Shown here in pieces: positions 45,714-54,395 of a stretch of 64,000 nt of DNA; within the stretch, counting starts at the first letter, position 1, and every line of letters begins with the position of its first letter. Source of the DNA: Thiomargarita sp. (lineage in GTDB: Bacteria > Pseudomonadota > Gammaproteobacteria > Beggiatoales > Beggiatoaceae); contig DYNP01000001.1 in assembly GCA_020721005.1 (NCBI GenBank), positions 280,894 to 344,893 of the forward strand, written 5' to 3'. A program made the position numbers and the translations under genes. The notes beneath the pieces are model-generated. The model was given only the letters and a program-made list of their open reading frames with translations. It had not been told where the DNA came from and searched no databases.

Positions 45714-46478
45714 TTAACTGTCTTGTTCAATGGACAAATCTTCAGGCAGTCTATCAGACATTAAAGGACGAATGGCACTGAGTAAGTTTCTAAACAATTG
45801 AGGATGCTGAGCTTCCTCTGTTGCCAACCAAGCCTTAATATGAGCTCGTTGAGTGGGTTGGGCAAAACAGGCAGGACAACTGTCGGTAATAACTGGCAAT
45901 TGAGCCTGTTTGGCAAAGTCAGCTGTTTGTCGTTCCCTAACTAAGGCTAAAGGGCGAATGACCCGAACATCCCCTGCATCATTAACATAATGCACTTTCA
46001 TAGTTTTCAATGCCCCACTGTACAAAGCAGACATGAAAAAACTTTCCGCCAAATCGTCTAAATGTTGTGCTAAAGCGAGTACATTGTAACCATATTCTCG
46101 GGCTGTTGCATACATAATACCCCTCTTCATACGAGCACAATAGGCACAAAATGATTGTCCACGCATATAGCGTTGAGCTTCACTGACAATGGGTTGAGCA
46201 CGATAATAATAAGGAATTTTCAATTGACTCAAGTAATCCTTCAATCTTGAAGGATCAAAGCCATCAACTTGCGGATCAATGGTCAGGGCCGCAATTTCAA
46301 AATCAATGGGCGCACTTCTCTGTAAATGCGCTAAAATATGCAACAAAGACAAAGAATCTTTACCTCCTGAGAGGGCAATCAATATCCTATCTTGAGCCTT
46401 GATCAAGTGGTAATTTGCAATGGCACGTCCAACTCGACGTAATAGTGATTTGGGAGGCTTGATTAATTCACACATCAA
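45714..46478 (-). CDS. ttcA: TtcA-family tRNA 2-thiocytidine synthetase
   Basis: The 254-residue protein has the PP-loop ATP site ALSGGKDSLSLLHIL, then FCAYCARMKRGIMY and SCPACFAQPTQRAHI, the two CxxC pairs that in TtcA bind a 4Fe-4S cluster, and LAQHLDDLAESFFM. It adds sulfur to cytidine-32 of some tRNAs. It is somewhat shorter than E. coli TtcA (about 310), mainly at the N-terminus, so a related PP-loop thiolase is possible. ATG 46475 is an equally good start. Confidence 0.84.
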   Translation of the reverse strand: MMCELIKPPKSLLRRVGRAIANYHLIKAQDRILIALSGGKDSLSLLHILAHLQRSAPIDFEIAALTIDPQVDGFDPSRLKDYLSQLKIPYYYRAQPIVSEAQRYMRGQSFCAYCARMKRGIMYATAREYGYNVLALAQHLDDLAESFFMSALYSGALKTMKVHYVNDAGDVRVIRPLALVRERQTADFAKQAQLPVITDSCPACFAQPTQRAHIKAWLATEEAQHPQLFRNLLSAIRPLMSDRLPEDLSIEQDS

Positions 46479-46661
46479 AGTTATCTGTAAACTGGTTTTT
46501 AGACCCCCTCTAACCCTTAACTTGATCAGGAGGGAACTTATAACCCTCTCTCTTTTTTCTAAGGAGGGAAAGTGCGACTCCCCAACTTCGCTTTGAAGAA
46601 GGGAGGATAAATACTATTTGGGCGAATAAACTCCGCCCCTACTAAACTTAGGAACCTTACC

Positions 46662-47597
46662 ATGATAATAACTTTTACGAGTTTTGTATACATCTTACTG
46701 GGCTTGGCGGTTGTACTTATTTGGATGGGAGTTCAAGCAATCCCCCAAGGTAAACAATATACCGTAGAACGCTTTGGCAAATACCGCACTACTCTAAAAC
46801 CAGGATTGAACATTATCTATCCTTTTATAGACACTGTAGGTAAAAAAATCAGCATGATGGAAGAAGTCATGGACATTCCCGCCCAAGAAGTCATCACCAA
46901 AGACAATGCCATGATTCGAGTTGATGGCGTCGTATTCTCTCAAGTTATCGACGCAGCTCGTGCCGCCTATCAAGTGAAAGACTTGCAACTTGCAATTTTA
47001 AACTTGACCACCACTAACGTACGCAGCGTCATGGGCTCAATGGATTTGGATGAAGTACTTTCTAAACGAGAAGACATCAACTATCAATTACTTAAAGTGG
47101 TCGACAATGCCACCGATCCCTGGGGAGTTAAAATCATCCGCATTGAAATCAAAGACATTTCCCCTCCCAAAGACTTGGTCGAAGCCATGGGCCGTCAAAT
47201 GAAGGCGGAGCGGGAAAAACGAGCCAGTATTTTAGAAGCGGAAGGCAAACGGCAAGCTGCCATTTTGCAGGCAGAAGGAGAAAAACAAGCCGCCATTTTG
47301 GAAGCTGAAGGCAAAAAAGAAGCCGCTTATCGAGAAGCCGAAGCTCGGGAACGATTGGCTGCCGCTGAAGCCAAAGCCACTGAATTCTTATCGGATGCCC
47401 TTGCCAAAGGAGATACCCAAGCAGTTAATTACTTCATCGCCCAAAAATATATCAGCGCCCTGGAAAAAATTGGCACTGCTGAGAACCAAAAAATTGTCTT
47501 TATGCCCCTAGATTCCTCCGGAGTCATCGGCGCTTTGGGAGGAATTGGAGAATTGACCAAGGAAGTTTTACAAGGAAGTATTTTGAAAAAAAAATAA
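46662..47597 (+). CDS. qmcA: SPFH/Band 7 membrane scaffold protein (QmcA/stomatin-like)
   Basis: The 311-residue protein has one N-terminal membrane helix (FVYILLGLAVVLIWMGV), the Band 7 domain (VERFGKYRTTLKPGLNIIYPF, VRSVMGSMDLDEVLSKRE, WGVKIIRIEIKDISPP), then 11-residue coiled-coil repeats (ILEAEGKRQAA, ILQAEGEKQAA, ILEAEGKKEAA) and a Gly-rich end. QmcA-type proteins form ring scaffolds in membrane microdomains. The usual partner nfeD is absent. ATG 46662 has AGGA about 8 bases upstream. Confidence 0.92.
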   Translation: MIITFTSFVYILLGLAVVLIWMGVQAIPQGKQYTVERFGKYRTTLKPGLNIIYPFIDTVGKKISMMEEVMDIPAQEVITKDNAMIRVDGVVFSQVIDAARAAYQVKDLQLAILNLTTTNVRSVMGSMDLDEVLSKREDINYQLLKVVDNATDPWGVKIIRIEIKDISPPKDLVEAMGRQMKAEREKRASILEAEGKRQAAILQAEGEKQAAILEAEGKKEAAYREAEARERLAAAEAKATEFLSDALAKGDTQAVNYFIAQKYISALEKIGTAENQKIVFMPLDSSGVIGALGGIGELTKEVLQGSILKKK

Positions 47598-47603
47598 ATT
47601 AAC

Positions 47604-47664
47604 CATTCCCTCTTGGCAAACAAGAGGGGAATGATTTGCTCCCACAACATCAAAAAAGGGAGCA
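47604..47664 (+). terminator. Two hairpins after qmcA, possible terminator region
   Basis: CATTCCCTCTTG pairs with CAAGAGGGGAATG (47604-47633, one bulge), and GCTCCC with GGGAGC (47639-47664). Neither has a strong T-tract, so termination is only possible. Confidence 0.45.
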
Positions 47665-47702
47665 CCTCATTTAAAATACCCCTAACACTTTAGAAGCTTC
47701 CC

Positions 47703-49526
47703 ATGATTCTGATCAATTCTCTATTAAAGGGACTACACGCTCTATTTACCCTCTTTTTCCCCCTTTATTTTCTCACTCATCTCCTCTTTAACCTACTTGG
47801 CATCACCAATCCTTGGCTCTTCCTGCCTCTCTCCCTGATTCTCTTTCTCAAATTACTGCCCACCTTTCACGACCTCTATGAAGACCTGGATATTTCCCCT
47901 TTTTCCGCCATTGTCCTCACTTTAGCTGTTCTCATTCTCATCCTCATCAACTTTAAAATTGGCCTAGATGACTCCACAGACACCCATCTTTACCACCTTA
48001 ACACTGCCTTCCCCATTCTCCTCTATCACGATCTGCTCACCCCCCAATTCTACGATCTAATTGGCTATTCTCAAGGCTACCCAAAATTTGGAGAATTCAT
48101 ACAAGCCAACTTTATCCAACTGACCCATCACTTTGCTGGCTATGGACTGGCCAGCATTCTCGTTATTCCCGCCAGTTATACCACCACTTACTTACTGGCC
48201 AAAACCCTGGGTTTTGACCGACGATTGGCTGACCCGGTGGCACTGATCTATGCCTTCAATCCCATTCACATTGCCCAAGCCACCACTGGCTACCTAGACA
48301 GCCTACAATCCCTTTATATACTCATCACCCTGTTGTTAGCCCTCAAAACCACCACCCTCAATCGTCTGCCTCTATTCCTACTCAGCACCATAGCCCTACT
48401 CAATATCAAATTCACCGGCGGTCTCCTCAGCCTCTCACTTCTCCTACTTCACCTGATCTGGAACGGAGTCCACTTTCGTCACCATAAACAACATTATCTA
48501 CTTCTAACCGGCGCCTTTTGGACCCTTGGCAGCAGCCATTATCTTAACAACTTACTTCATTTTGGTACTCTCATTTACCCGTTTATCGACCTCAAACTGG
48601 CTTATTTCACTTTAAACCAGTATGTTGGGACTGATACCTTGTTAACCCAATTAGCCAAACTATTTTGGAGTCCCCCTTCCTCCCTACCTACACTTTCCCT
48701 ATATGACGTTCGACAAGGCGCCTTCAGTTACCTCTGGTATCCCTTTCCCTTCCTCATTCTCATCACCCTTTTTAAAGCCAGTATTCAACGAGCTTATCTC
48801 ATTCTCACTGTCCAAGCCATATTGCTCCTTTTCCTCCTCCTCGATCCCGGCTTACCTTGGGGTAGATATGTGACCTACTATCAGGTAGCCGGTTTCATCG
48901 CCCTTATTTTCCTATTCCCCAAACCTTGGCTAGCCTACCTATTCTCCACCGCCTATTTGGGACTGGCCCTGTACAGTCTCACCAATCCAGAATTGGGACT
49001 GATAAAACGCAGAATCGACTTCTATCAAGCCAATCACATCCTATTGGACAGCATCAAAAGTACCCGACGACTGTCCTTTAACTACTATTACGACTTCAAT
49101 TCCTATTGCTCCGGTTTCTATTGGCTGCTTCGTCACCACCAATTACCCGTCCATCCCATCACTGATCCCAGCCTGCTCCATGGACAAACCAATTATTTTT
49201 ACCTACATCGCAATGCCCAAAACCAATGCCATTTCACTCTACAACACAACTTGCAAACCTCCATTCAAGCTCATACACTTCCCCCTCAAACCTATATCGA
49301 CATCACCGTTACCAATACCTCAGCTCTCAACTACTGCCAACAATGCGTTTCCGACTACGGCTGTTGGTACGTTCCCTATTACGTGGGCAAACACACCTTA
49401 GACCCTTCTCAACAATTTCAATTTGAAACTCCGGGCCTAAAAGAATTAAAATGGCGCTGTCAAACCATAGAAGGCAAAATACTTGAAAAAAGTATTCCTT
49501 TCCAAGCCACCCCCCATCAACCCTAA
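47703..49526 (+). CDS. Multi-pass membrane protein, probable GT-C-type glycosyltransferase
   Basis: The 607-residue protein has about 10-11 hydrophobic segments over residues 1-430 and a globular C-terminal part. An acidic pair at the end of an early membrane segment (KIGLDDSTDTHLYHL) is the kind of loop where GT-C enzymes place the catalytic Asp, and the layout fits lipid-linked sugar transferases. I cannot name a family with confidence. The C-terminal 130 residues have several Cys (DFNSYCSGFYW, NQCHFTLQ, CQQCVSDYGC) that could form disulfides outside. An LpxL-like acyltransferase follows closely, consistent with envelope work. Confidence 0.55.
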   Translation: MILINSLLKGLHALFTLFFPLYFLTHLLFNLLGITNPWLFLPLSLILFLKLLPTFHDLYEDLDISPFSAIVLTLAVLILILINFKIGLDDSTDTHLYHLNTAFPILLYHDLLTPQFYDLIGYSQGYPKFGEFIQANFIQLTHHFAGYGLASILVIPASYTTTYLLAKTLGFDRRLADPVALIYAFNPIHIAQATTGYLDSLQSLYILITLLLALKTTTLNRLPLFLLSTIALLNIKFTGGLLSLSLLLLHLIWNGVHFRHHKQHYLLLTGAFWTLGSSHYLNNLLHFGTLIYPFIDLKLAYFTLNQYVGTDTLLTQLAKLFWSPPSSLPTLSLYDVRQGAFSYLWYPFPFLILITLFKASIQRAYLILTVQAILLLFLLLDPGLPWGRYVTYYQVAGFIALIFLFPKPWLAYLFSTAYLGLALYSLTNPELGLIKRRIDFYQANHILLDSIKSTRRLSFNYYYDFNSYCSGFYWLLRHHQLPVHPITDPSLLHGQTNYFYLHRNAQNQCHFTLQHNLQTSIQAHTLPPQTYIDITVTNTSALNYCQQCVSDYGCWYVPYYVGKHTLDPSQQFQFETPGLKELKWRCQTIEGKILEKSIPFQATPHQP

Positions 49527-49583
49527 ATCCACCAGTTGCTTATTAAAACCCATCCAATTTTCCTATCACCTCAGAAAATCAGC

Positions 49584-50468
49584 ATGCGTGCTCACCTCGT
49601 TCGCTACTTGCTCCACCTACTAGCCCAATTTTCCCTACCCACTATTCACCGATTGGCCACTTTACTGGGAAAATTTTTAGCCCAACATCCCAAATTCCGT
49701 ATCACTCAAATCACTCAACGCAACCTTCAACACTGTTATCCTCACTACTCTTTGACTCAACAACATCAATTGCTACAAGACAGCTTGATTGAAACTTGTA
49801 AAACTTTCATGGAGTTAGGCGCCTTATGGCTATGGCCGGTCCCAAAAACTCTGAATCTCATTCAACAAATCAGCGGAGAAATTCACCTACAACACGCCTA
49901 TCAACAACAAAAGGGAGTTATCCTGCTCACTCCGCATTTGGGTGCTTGGGAACTCGCTGGACTTTATACCTCTCAACATTACCCATTGACTGCACTTTAC
50001 CGTCCCCCTAAACTATGGACATTACAAAAATTTATTCATCAAGCCCGCTCTAGAGCAGGAGGACGCTACGTTCCTACAGACAAAACTGGCATTCGAGCCC
50101 TCTATCATACCTTGCAACAGAATAAAATTGTAGGTATTCTACCCGACCAAGTACCTGGACAACTTGGAAATGGCGTATTCGCCCCCTTTTTTAAACAACC
50201 GGCTTATACCATGACTCTAGTTCCGCGCCTAGCCAAAAAAATGAACACTCCAGTCATCCTAACTTATGCACAACGATTACCCCAAGGCCAAGGTTTTCAC
50301 CTCCATTTTTTACCTATGCCTCCAAATATCGCCTCTGCGGACCTACTTGAAGCAGTAACCACTCTCAACCAACTCATTCAATCCTGTATTGAGACCTGTC
50401 CTGCTCAATACCAATGGAGTTACAAACGCTTCAAAATACAACCTCCAGAAACCACGGACCTATACTGA
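49584..50468 (+). CDS. LpxL/HtrB-family lipid A acyltransferase-like protein
   Basis: From ATG 49584 the 294-residue protein has a hydrophobic N-terminal anchor and the family motif HLGAWE (HxxxxE/D) in ILLTPHLGAWELAGL, followed by TALYRPPK and GILPDQVPG. The family adds secondary acyl chains to lipid A or glycolipids at the inner membrane. A TTG at 49536 opens the frame earlier without support. It is probably co-transcribed with the GT-C-like gene upstream and the cyclase gene downstream (gap about 29 bases). Confidence 0.86.
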   Translation: MRAHLVRYLLHLLAQFSLPTIHRLATLLGKFLAQHPKFRITQITQRNLQHCYPHYSLTQQHQLLQDSLIETCKTFMELGALWLWPVPKTLNLIQQISGEIHLQHAYQQQKGVILLTPHLGAWELAGLYTSQHYPLTALYRPPKLWTLQKFIHQARSRAGGRYVPTDKTGIRALYHTLQQNKIVGILPDQVPGQLGNGVFAPFFKQPAYTMTLVPRLAKKMNTPVILTYAQRLPQGQGFHLHFLPMPPNIASADLLEAVTTLNQLIQSCIETCPAQYQWSYKRFKIQPPETTDLY

Positions 50469-50497
50469 CTTCCTCAAAATAACCCTTTTTGCTTTTC

Positions 50498-53389
50498 ATG
50501 CCAAAAATCACTGAGTTAACTGTTTCAATTCCCAATGACGACCCGACTTATTGGTCCACTCTTTTATATTGCCTCACCAAAAGTCACATAGAAGTGCACT
50601 GCCAAAACCAAGTCATGGCTCTAAACACTCAGGGAATAACCGTTACCCAAGTTAATGACACCATTTTCCAAATCATTGCCACCTTACAAGACATTACCCA
50701 ACTTAAACAAACTGAGCAACTCCTTTACACCCAACAACAACAACACATACAAATTTTAGAAGAACGTTTACAACATCTGGCTAACAATACTCCCGGGGTA
50801 CTTTATCAATGGTATCAACGTCATGACCAACAATGTGGTTTCCATTACCTCAGTCCTCGCTGCAAAGACTACTTTGAAGTCACCGCCACAGACTGGCAAC
50901 GCAACTGGCAACTGCTCAGATTACACCCCGAAGATCAACAACGCTGGTCTCACTCGATCCAACAAGCCATTGCCCAACAAACTGACTGGACCTTTGAAGG
51001 TCGTTTTATTTTACCTTCCGGAACGATTAAATGGTGGAAAGGATTTGCCAAACCCGTGATTAAAAAAGAAGAAATTGTTTTCGACGGTATCATTTTAGAT
51101 ATTACTCAACAAAAAAAACTAGAAAATATCCTATACGAAAAAGAAAAAATATTAGCCGATGCTCAACGCATGGCCTTGGTAGGCAGTTGGGTATGGGATA
51201 TTAAAACGGGGACTGTCTACCGTTCGGAACAAGACTGTCGCAATTACGCTTTATCTCCGGATAACTACATTCCCAGCTATGAAGCTTTTGTTGCCCCAGT
51301 TCACCCTGACGATAAACATCTCATTGATACCATGGTAGAAACCTGCATTATTGAAGGCAAAACCACTGAACTGGAATTTCGAGTCATTTGGCCGGATGGA
51401 CAAATTCGCACTTTACGTTCTCAAACAGAACTGGAACTCGATGACAGCGGCACTCCAATTCGCCTAAAAGGATTCAGTCAAGACATTACAGACCGAAAAC
51501 AAGTTGAAAATATTCTACAAAAGCGTACAAACGAACTGGAAGTAATCAATCAAGTCATTCAAATTTTTAACTCCACTCTACAATTGGATCAAGTATTAGA
51601 AGAAGCCCTCAAAAAAATTCAGAATATACTAGAAATAACTGGAATTTCTTTCTGGGTCAAACTGCCAGAAACTGGAGAATTGATTTGTCAATATGCCAGG
51701 GGACCGGCCAGTCACACTGTAATTGGCTACCGATTGGCACCTGGCCAAGGCTTAACCGGACAATCTGCACAAATGGGAAAAAGGATTTTAGTTTCTGACA
51801 CTCGTTTAGACCCCAGACATCATAAAGGAGTAGACAAAAGTACAGGTATTGAGTTACGCTCTGTTTTAAGTATTCCCCTGCTGTCTAAAGGAGAAGTGAT
51901 GGGAGTCTTAAATGTAGTAGATGAACAACCCAATCGCTTTAAAGACAATGAATTACGTCTACTAGAACCCATAGCTATTACCGCTGCCAATGCAATTGAG
52001 AATGCACGATTATATCAACTCACTCAACAAGAACTATTGGAACGAAAACGGGCTGAACAACGTTTAGAACAACAAAACTTAGAATTACTCTCTAAAAATC
52101 AACAATTGGAAAATTTAACTCAAAAACTAGCCGAAGCGCAAAAAGAAAAACTATTCCAACTGAATAAAGCCTATGAACGATTTGTACCTCGCCAATTTCT
52201 CAGTTTATTGGACAAGGAAAGTGTGATTGAAGTAGAATTGGGAGATCAAGTTGAAAAAGAAATTACTGTATTATTTGCAGATATTAGAGGATTTACCGCT
52301 TTATCCGAGAACATGCAACCTCAAGATATTTTTGATTTTATTAACAATTACATGGGGCAAATGGAACCCGTTATCATGGCTTATCAAGGCATTATTGACA
52401 AATATATTGGAGATGCAATCATGGCTCTATTCCCCAATAATGCCGATGATGCTGTACAATGTTCGATCCGGATGCTGCATGTATTAAAAAGGTATAATAT
52501 CATTCTCAGCTATGCCCAGTTACCCTTAATCAACATTGGGATTGGACTTAATTCCGGCCCCCTAATTTTGGGAACAGTGGGAGGAGTCAATCGAATGGAT
52601 GGGACCGTTATTGCTGACGCAGTTAACCTAGCCTCGCGAGTACAAGATTTGACTAAAGTTTACAATACCCCCTTAGTTATTACAGAAAAAACTTATTTAA
52701 AGTTAATTAATCCTTCAAATTACTGTATTAGAGTATTGGATATTGTCAAAGTCAAAGGTAAATCAGAAGCAATTACTGTTTATGAAGTATATGATGCTGA
52801 TTCTCCAGAAATTATTGCCGGTAAAAAGCAAACTCAAGAAGAATTTGAATTGGGATTTGTATTATATCATTCCGGAGAAGTGCAGGATGCTTACAATTAT
52901 TTTCAAGAAATACTTATCCTTAACCCAAAAGACAAAGTCAACGCCCTCTATTTGGAACGCTGTAAACTGTTATTGGGCATCTTAGTTCCAGAAAACTTCA
53001 CCCTATTAATTGTAGATGATGATCTCCAAGCCACTGATAAATTAGTTGAATTCTTAAGCGAACAAGGGTTTAAGGTACTGATTGCTGAAAATGGGGCTAA
53101 AGCTTTAGAAATTGTCAAATATCAATCTTTAGACTTGATCTTGTTGGCAATGTTTATGCCTGGTTTAAATGGATTTGAGATCTGTGAAAAAATGAAATTA
53201 CTTCAACAAATTGAAAATGTTCCAGTGATCTTTAGCGCAGAAAATTCCACTGCCATCGATCGAATTCGCGGGTTTGAACTGGGGGCCATCGATTATATTA
53301 ACAAACCCTTTCATTGCGAAGAAGTGTTATCTCACATCAAAATTCACTTGAGAAACATCTCCTTACAACAACGCTCAGCAAAAATTTGA
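50498..53389 (+). CDS. PAS-PAS-GAF-adenylate cyclase-receiver signalling protein with a receiver lacking its phosphoacceptor
   Basis: The 963-residue soluble protein has two PAS domains (about 90-205 and 215-340), a GAF domain (about 355-510), a coiled coil, a class III cyclase domain with both metal Asp residues (Asp595 in LFADIRGFT; IDKYIGDAIMALF) and MDGTVIADAVNLASR, a short TPR-like region, and a C-terminal receiver (LLIVDDDLQATD to YINKPFH). The Lys in DKYIGD suits ATP rather than GTP, so cAMP is the probable product. In the receiver the usual DLILLDxxMPG reads DLILLAMFMPG (Ala884), so it cannot be phosphorylated normally. ATG 50498 is chosen over TTG 50489. It follows the acyltransferase by about 29 bases. 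Confidence 0.88.
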   Translation: MPKITELTVSIPNDDPTYWSTLLYCLTKSHIEVHCQNQVMALNTQGITVTQVNDTIFQIIATLQDITQLKQTEQLLYTQQQQHIQILEERLQHLANNTPGVLYQWYQRHDQQCGFHYLSPRCKDYFEVTATDWQRNWQLLRLHPEDQQRWSHSIQQAIAQQTDWTFEGRFILPSGTIKWWKGFAKPVIKKEEIVFDGIILDITQQKKLENILYEKEKILADAQRMALVGSWVWDIKTGTVYRSEQDCRNYALSPDNYIPSYEAFVAPVHPDDKHLIDTMVETCIIEGKTTELEFRVIWPDGQIRTLRSQTELELDDSGTPIRLKGFSQDITDRKQVENILQKRTNELEVINQVIQIFNSTLQLDQVLEEALKKIQNILEITGISFWVKLPETGELICQYARGPASHTVIGYRLAPGQGLTGQSAQMGKRILVSDTRLDPRHHKGVDKSTGIELRSVLSIPLLSKGEVMGVLNVVDEQPNRFKDNELRLLEPIAITAANAIENARLYQLTQQELLERKRAEQRLEQQNLELLSKNQQLENLTQKLAEAQKEKLFQLNKAYERFVPRQFLSLLDKESVIEVELGDQVEKEITVLFADIRGFTALSENMQPQDIFDFINNYMGQMEPVIMAYQGIIDKYIGDAIMALFPNNADDAVQCSIRMLHVLKRYNIILSYAQLPLINIGIGLNSGPLILGTVGGVNRMDGTVIADAVNLASRVQDLTKVYNTPLVITEKTYLKLINPSNYCIRVLDIVKVKGKSEAITVYEVYDADSPEIIAGKKQTQEEFELGFVLYHSGEVQDAYNYFQEILILNPKDKVNALYLERCKLLLGILVPENFTLLIVDDDLQATDKLVEFLSEQGFKVLIAENGAKALEIVKYQSLDLILLAMFMPGLNGFEICEKMKLLQQIENVPVIFSAENSTAIDRIRGFELGAIDYINKPFHCEEVLSHIKIHLRNISLQQRSAKI

Positions 53390-53438
53390 AGATCTAGGGA
53401 ATGATAAATTTAGGAAATAATAAGGGGCAACAATAATT

Positions 53439-53458
53439 CCCCTCCCTGAAAGGAGGGG
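53439..53458. other. CCCCTCC/GGAGGGG hairpin between convergent genes
   Basis: A 7-base stem with a 6-base loop lies between the cyclase and peroxiredoxin stop codons. There is no T-tract; a role in transcript ends is only possible. Confidence 0.4.
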
Positions 53459-53525
53459 TCTGAAGAAGGTTATCCTTAAATGCCTTCATTAAGGAAGAGA
53501 GAACAACCGACAAATCCCAAAAAAA

Positions 53526-54131
53526 TTACAATTCCTTAACGTGTTGAGACAAGTAGGAAGCCACTCCATCAGGGGTATCTTTCATGCCAGAAGAACCTTT
53601 TTGCCAACCGGCTGGACATACTTCACCGTGTTGTTCAGTGAATTGTAAGGCATCGATCATACGCAGCATTTCGTCGACATTACGTCCCAATGGTAAATCA
53701 TTAACCACTTGATGACGAACAACCCCAGCCTTGTCCACCAAAAAAGAGCCCCGGTAAGCCACTGCTCCATCCGGAGTTTCTACGTCATAAGCCTTGGCAA
53801 TAGCATGGCTCAAATCAGCAACCAAGGTATATTTGACAGGACCAATTCCACCTTTATCTACTGGAGTATTACGCCAAGCATTGTGAGTATAATGTGAATC
53901 AATCGAAATTCCCACCACCTCGACATTGCGTTGTTTAAATGCTTCCAGACGCTTGTCAAAGGCAATAAGTTCGGTAGGACAAACGAAAGTAAAGTCTAAG
54001 GGGTAAAAAAACAATACGGCATATTTACCCTTGGTAGCTTCTGCCAAGCAGTATTTATCCACGATTTCTCCAGAACCTAATACCGCAGGTGCGCAAAAAT
54101 TAGGGGCTGGCCGTCCAACTAATACACCCAT
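53526..54131 (-). CDS. 2-Cys peroxiredoxin (AhpC/Prx1 type)
   Basis: The 201-residue protein has the peroxidatic motif FFYPLDFTFVCPTELIAF and the resolving cysteine in GEVCPAGW, with DLPLGRNVDEMLRMIDALQ, and ends with a YLSQHVKEL tail. It reduces hydrogen peroxide and organic peroxides using thioredoxin-type donors. AAAGGAGA upstream of ATG 54131 is a strong ribosome-binding site. It is monocistronic and divergent from the TPR gene. Confidence 0.95.
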   Translation of the reverse strand: MGVLVGRPAPNFCAPAVLGSGEIVDKYCLAEATKGKYAVLFFYPLDFTFVCPTELIAFDKRLEAFKQRNVEVVGISIDSHYTHNAWRNTPVDKGGIGPVKYTLVADLSHAIAKAYDVETPDGAVAYRGSFLVDKAGVVRHQVVNDLPLGRNVDEMLRMIDALQFTEQHGEVCPAGWQKGSSGMKDTPDGVASYLSQHVKEL

Positions 54132-54155
54132 TTTTAATCTCCTTTATCAGTCAAT

Positions 54156-54183
54156 ATAGTAAAAATCTAAGGTAAAAAATCAA
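54156..54183 (-). promoter_or_regulatory. Candidate sigma-70 promoter of the peroxiredoxin gene
   Basis: On the minus strand TTGATT (54178-54183) and TACTAT (54156-54161) are 16 bases apart, just upstream of the ribosome-binding site at 54138-54145. The match is by eye in an AT-rich region. No clear OxyR-type operator was recognised in 54146-54395, which holds no gene. Confidence 0.35.
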
Positions 54184-54395
54184 CTTTCGCATTCACTATA
54201 TAGGTATTCTTAGTTTAAATACAATATCCGGTTGAAATAATTTCCCAATCCGTATAATATTAACTCAATTAATCCAACCAAAATCAGGATTGATGAAAAT
54301 GCCGTAATAATTTTTCCAATTGTATCGGAGAATAAAATGATAAAAATATCAATCCTCCCCCATTCAATTCTGAAAAAATCAAAAAGAGCCTCATT

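Noticed and set aside
45540..45764. 74-residue plus-strand frame after the second LysM gene
   Set aside because: It overlaps the end of ttcA and has no ribosome-binding site or recognisable sequence.
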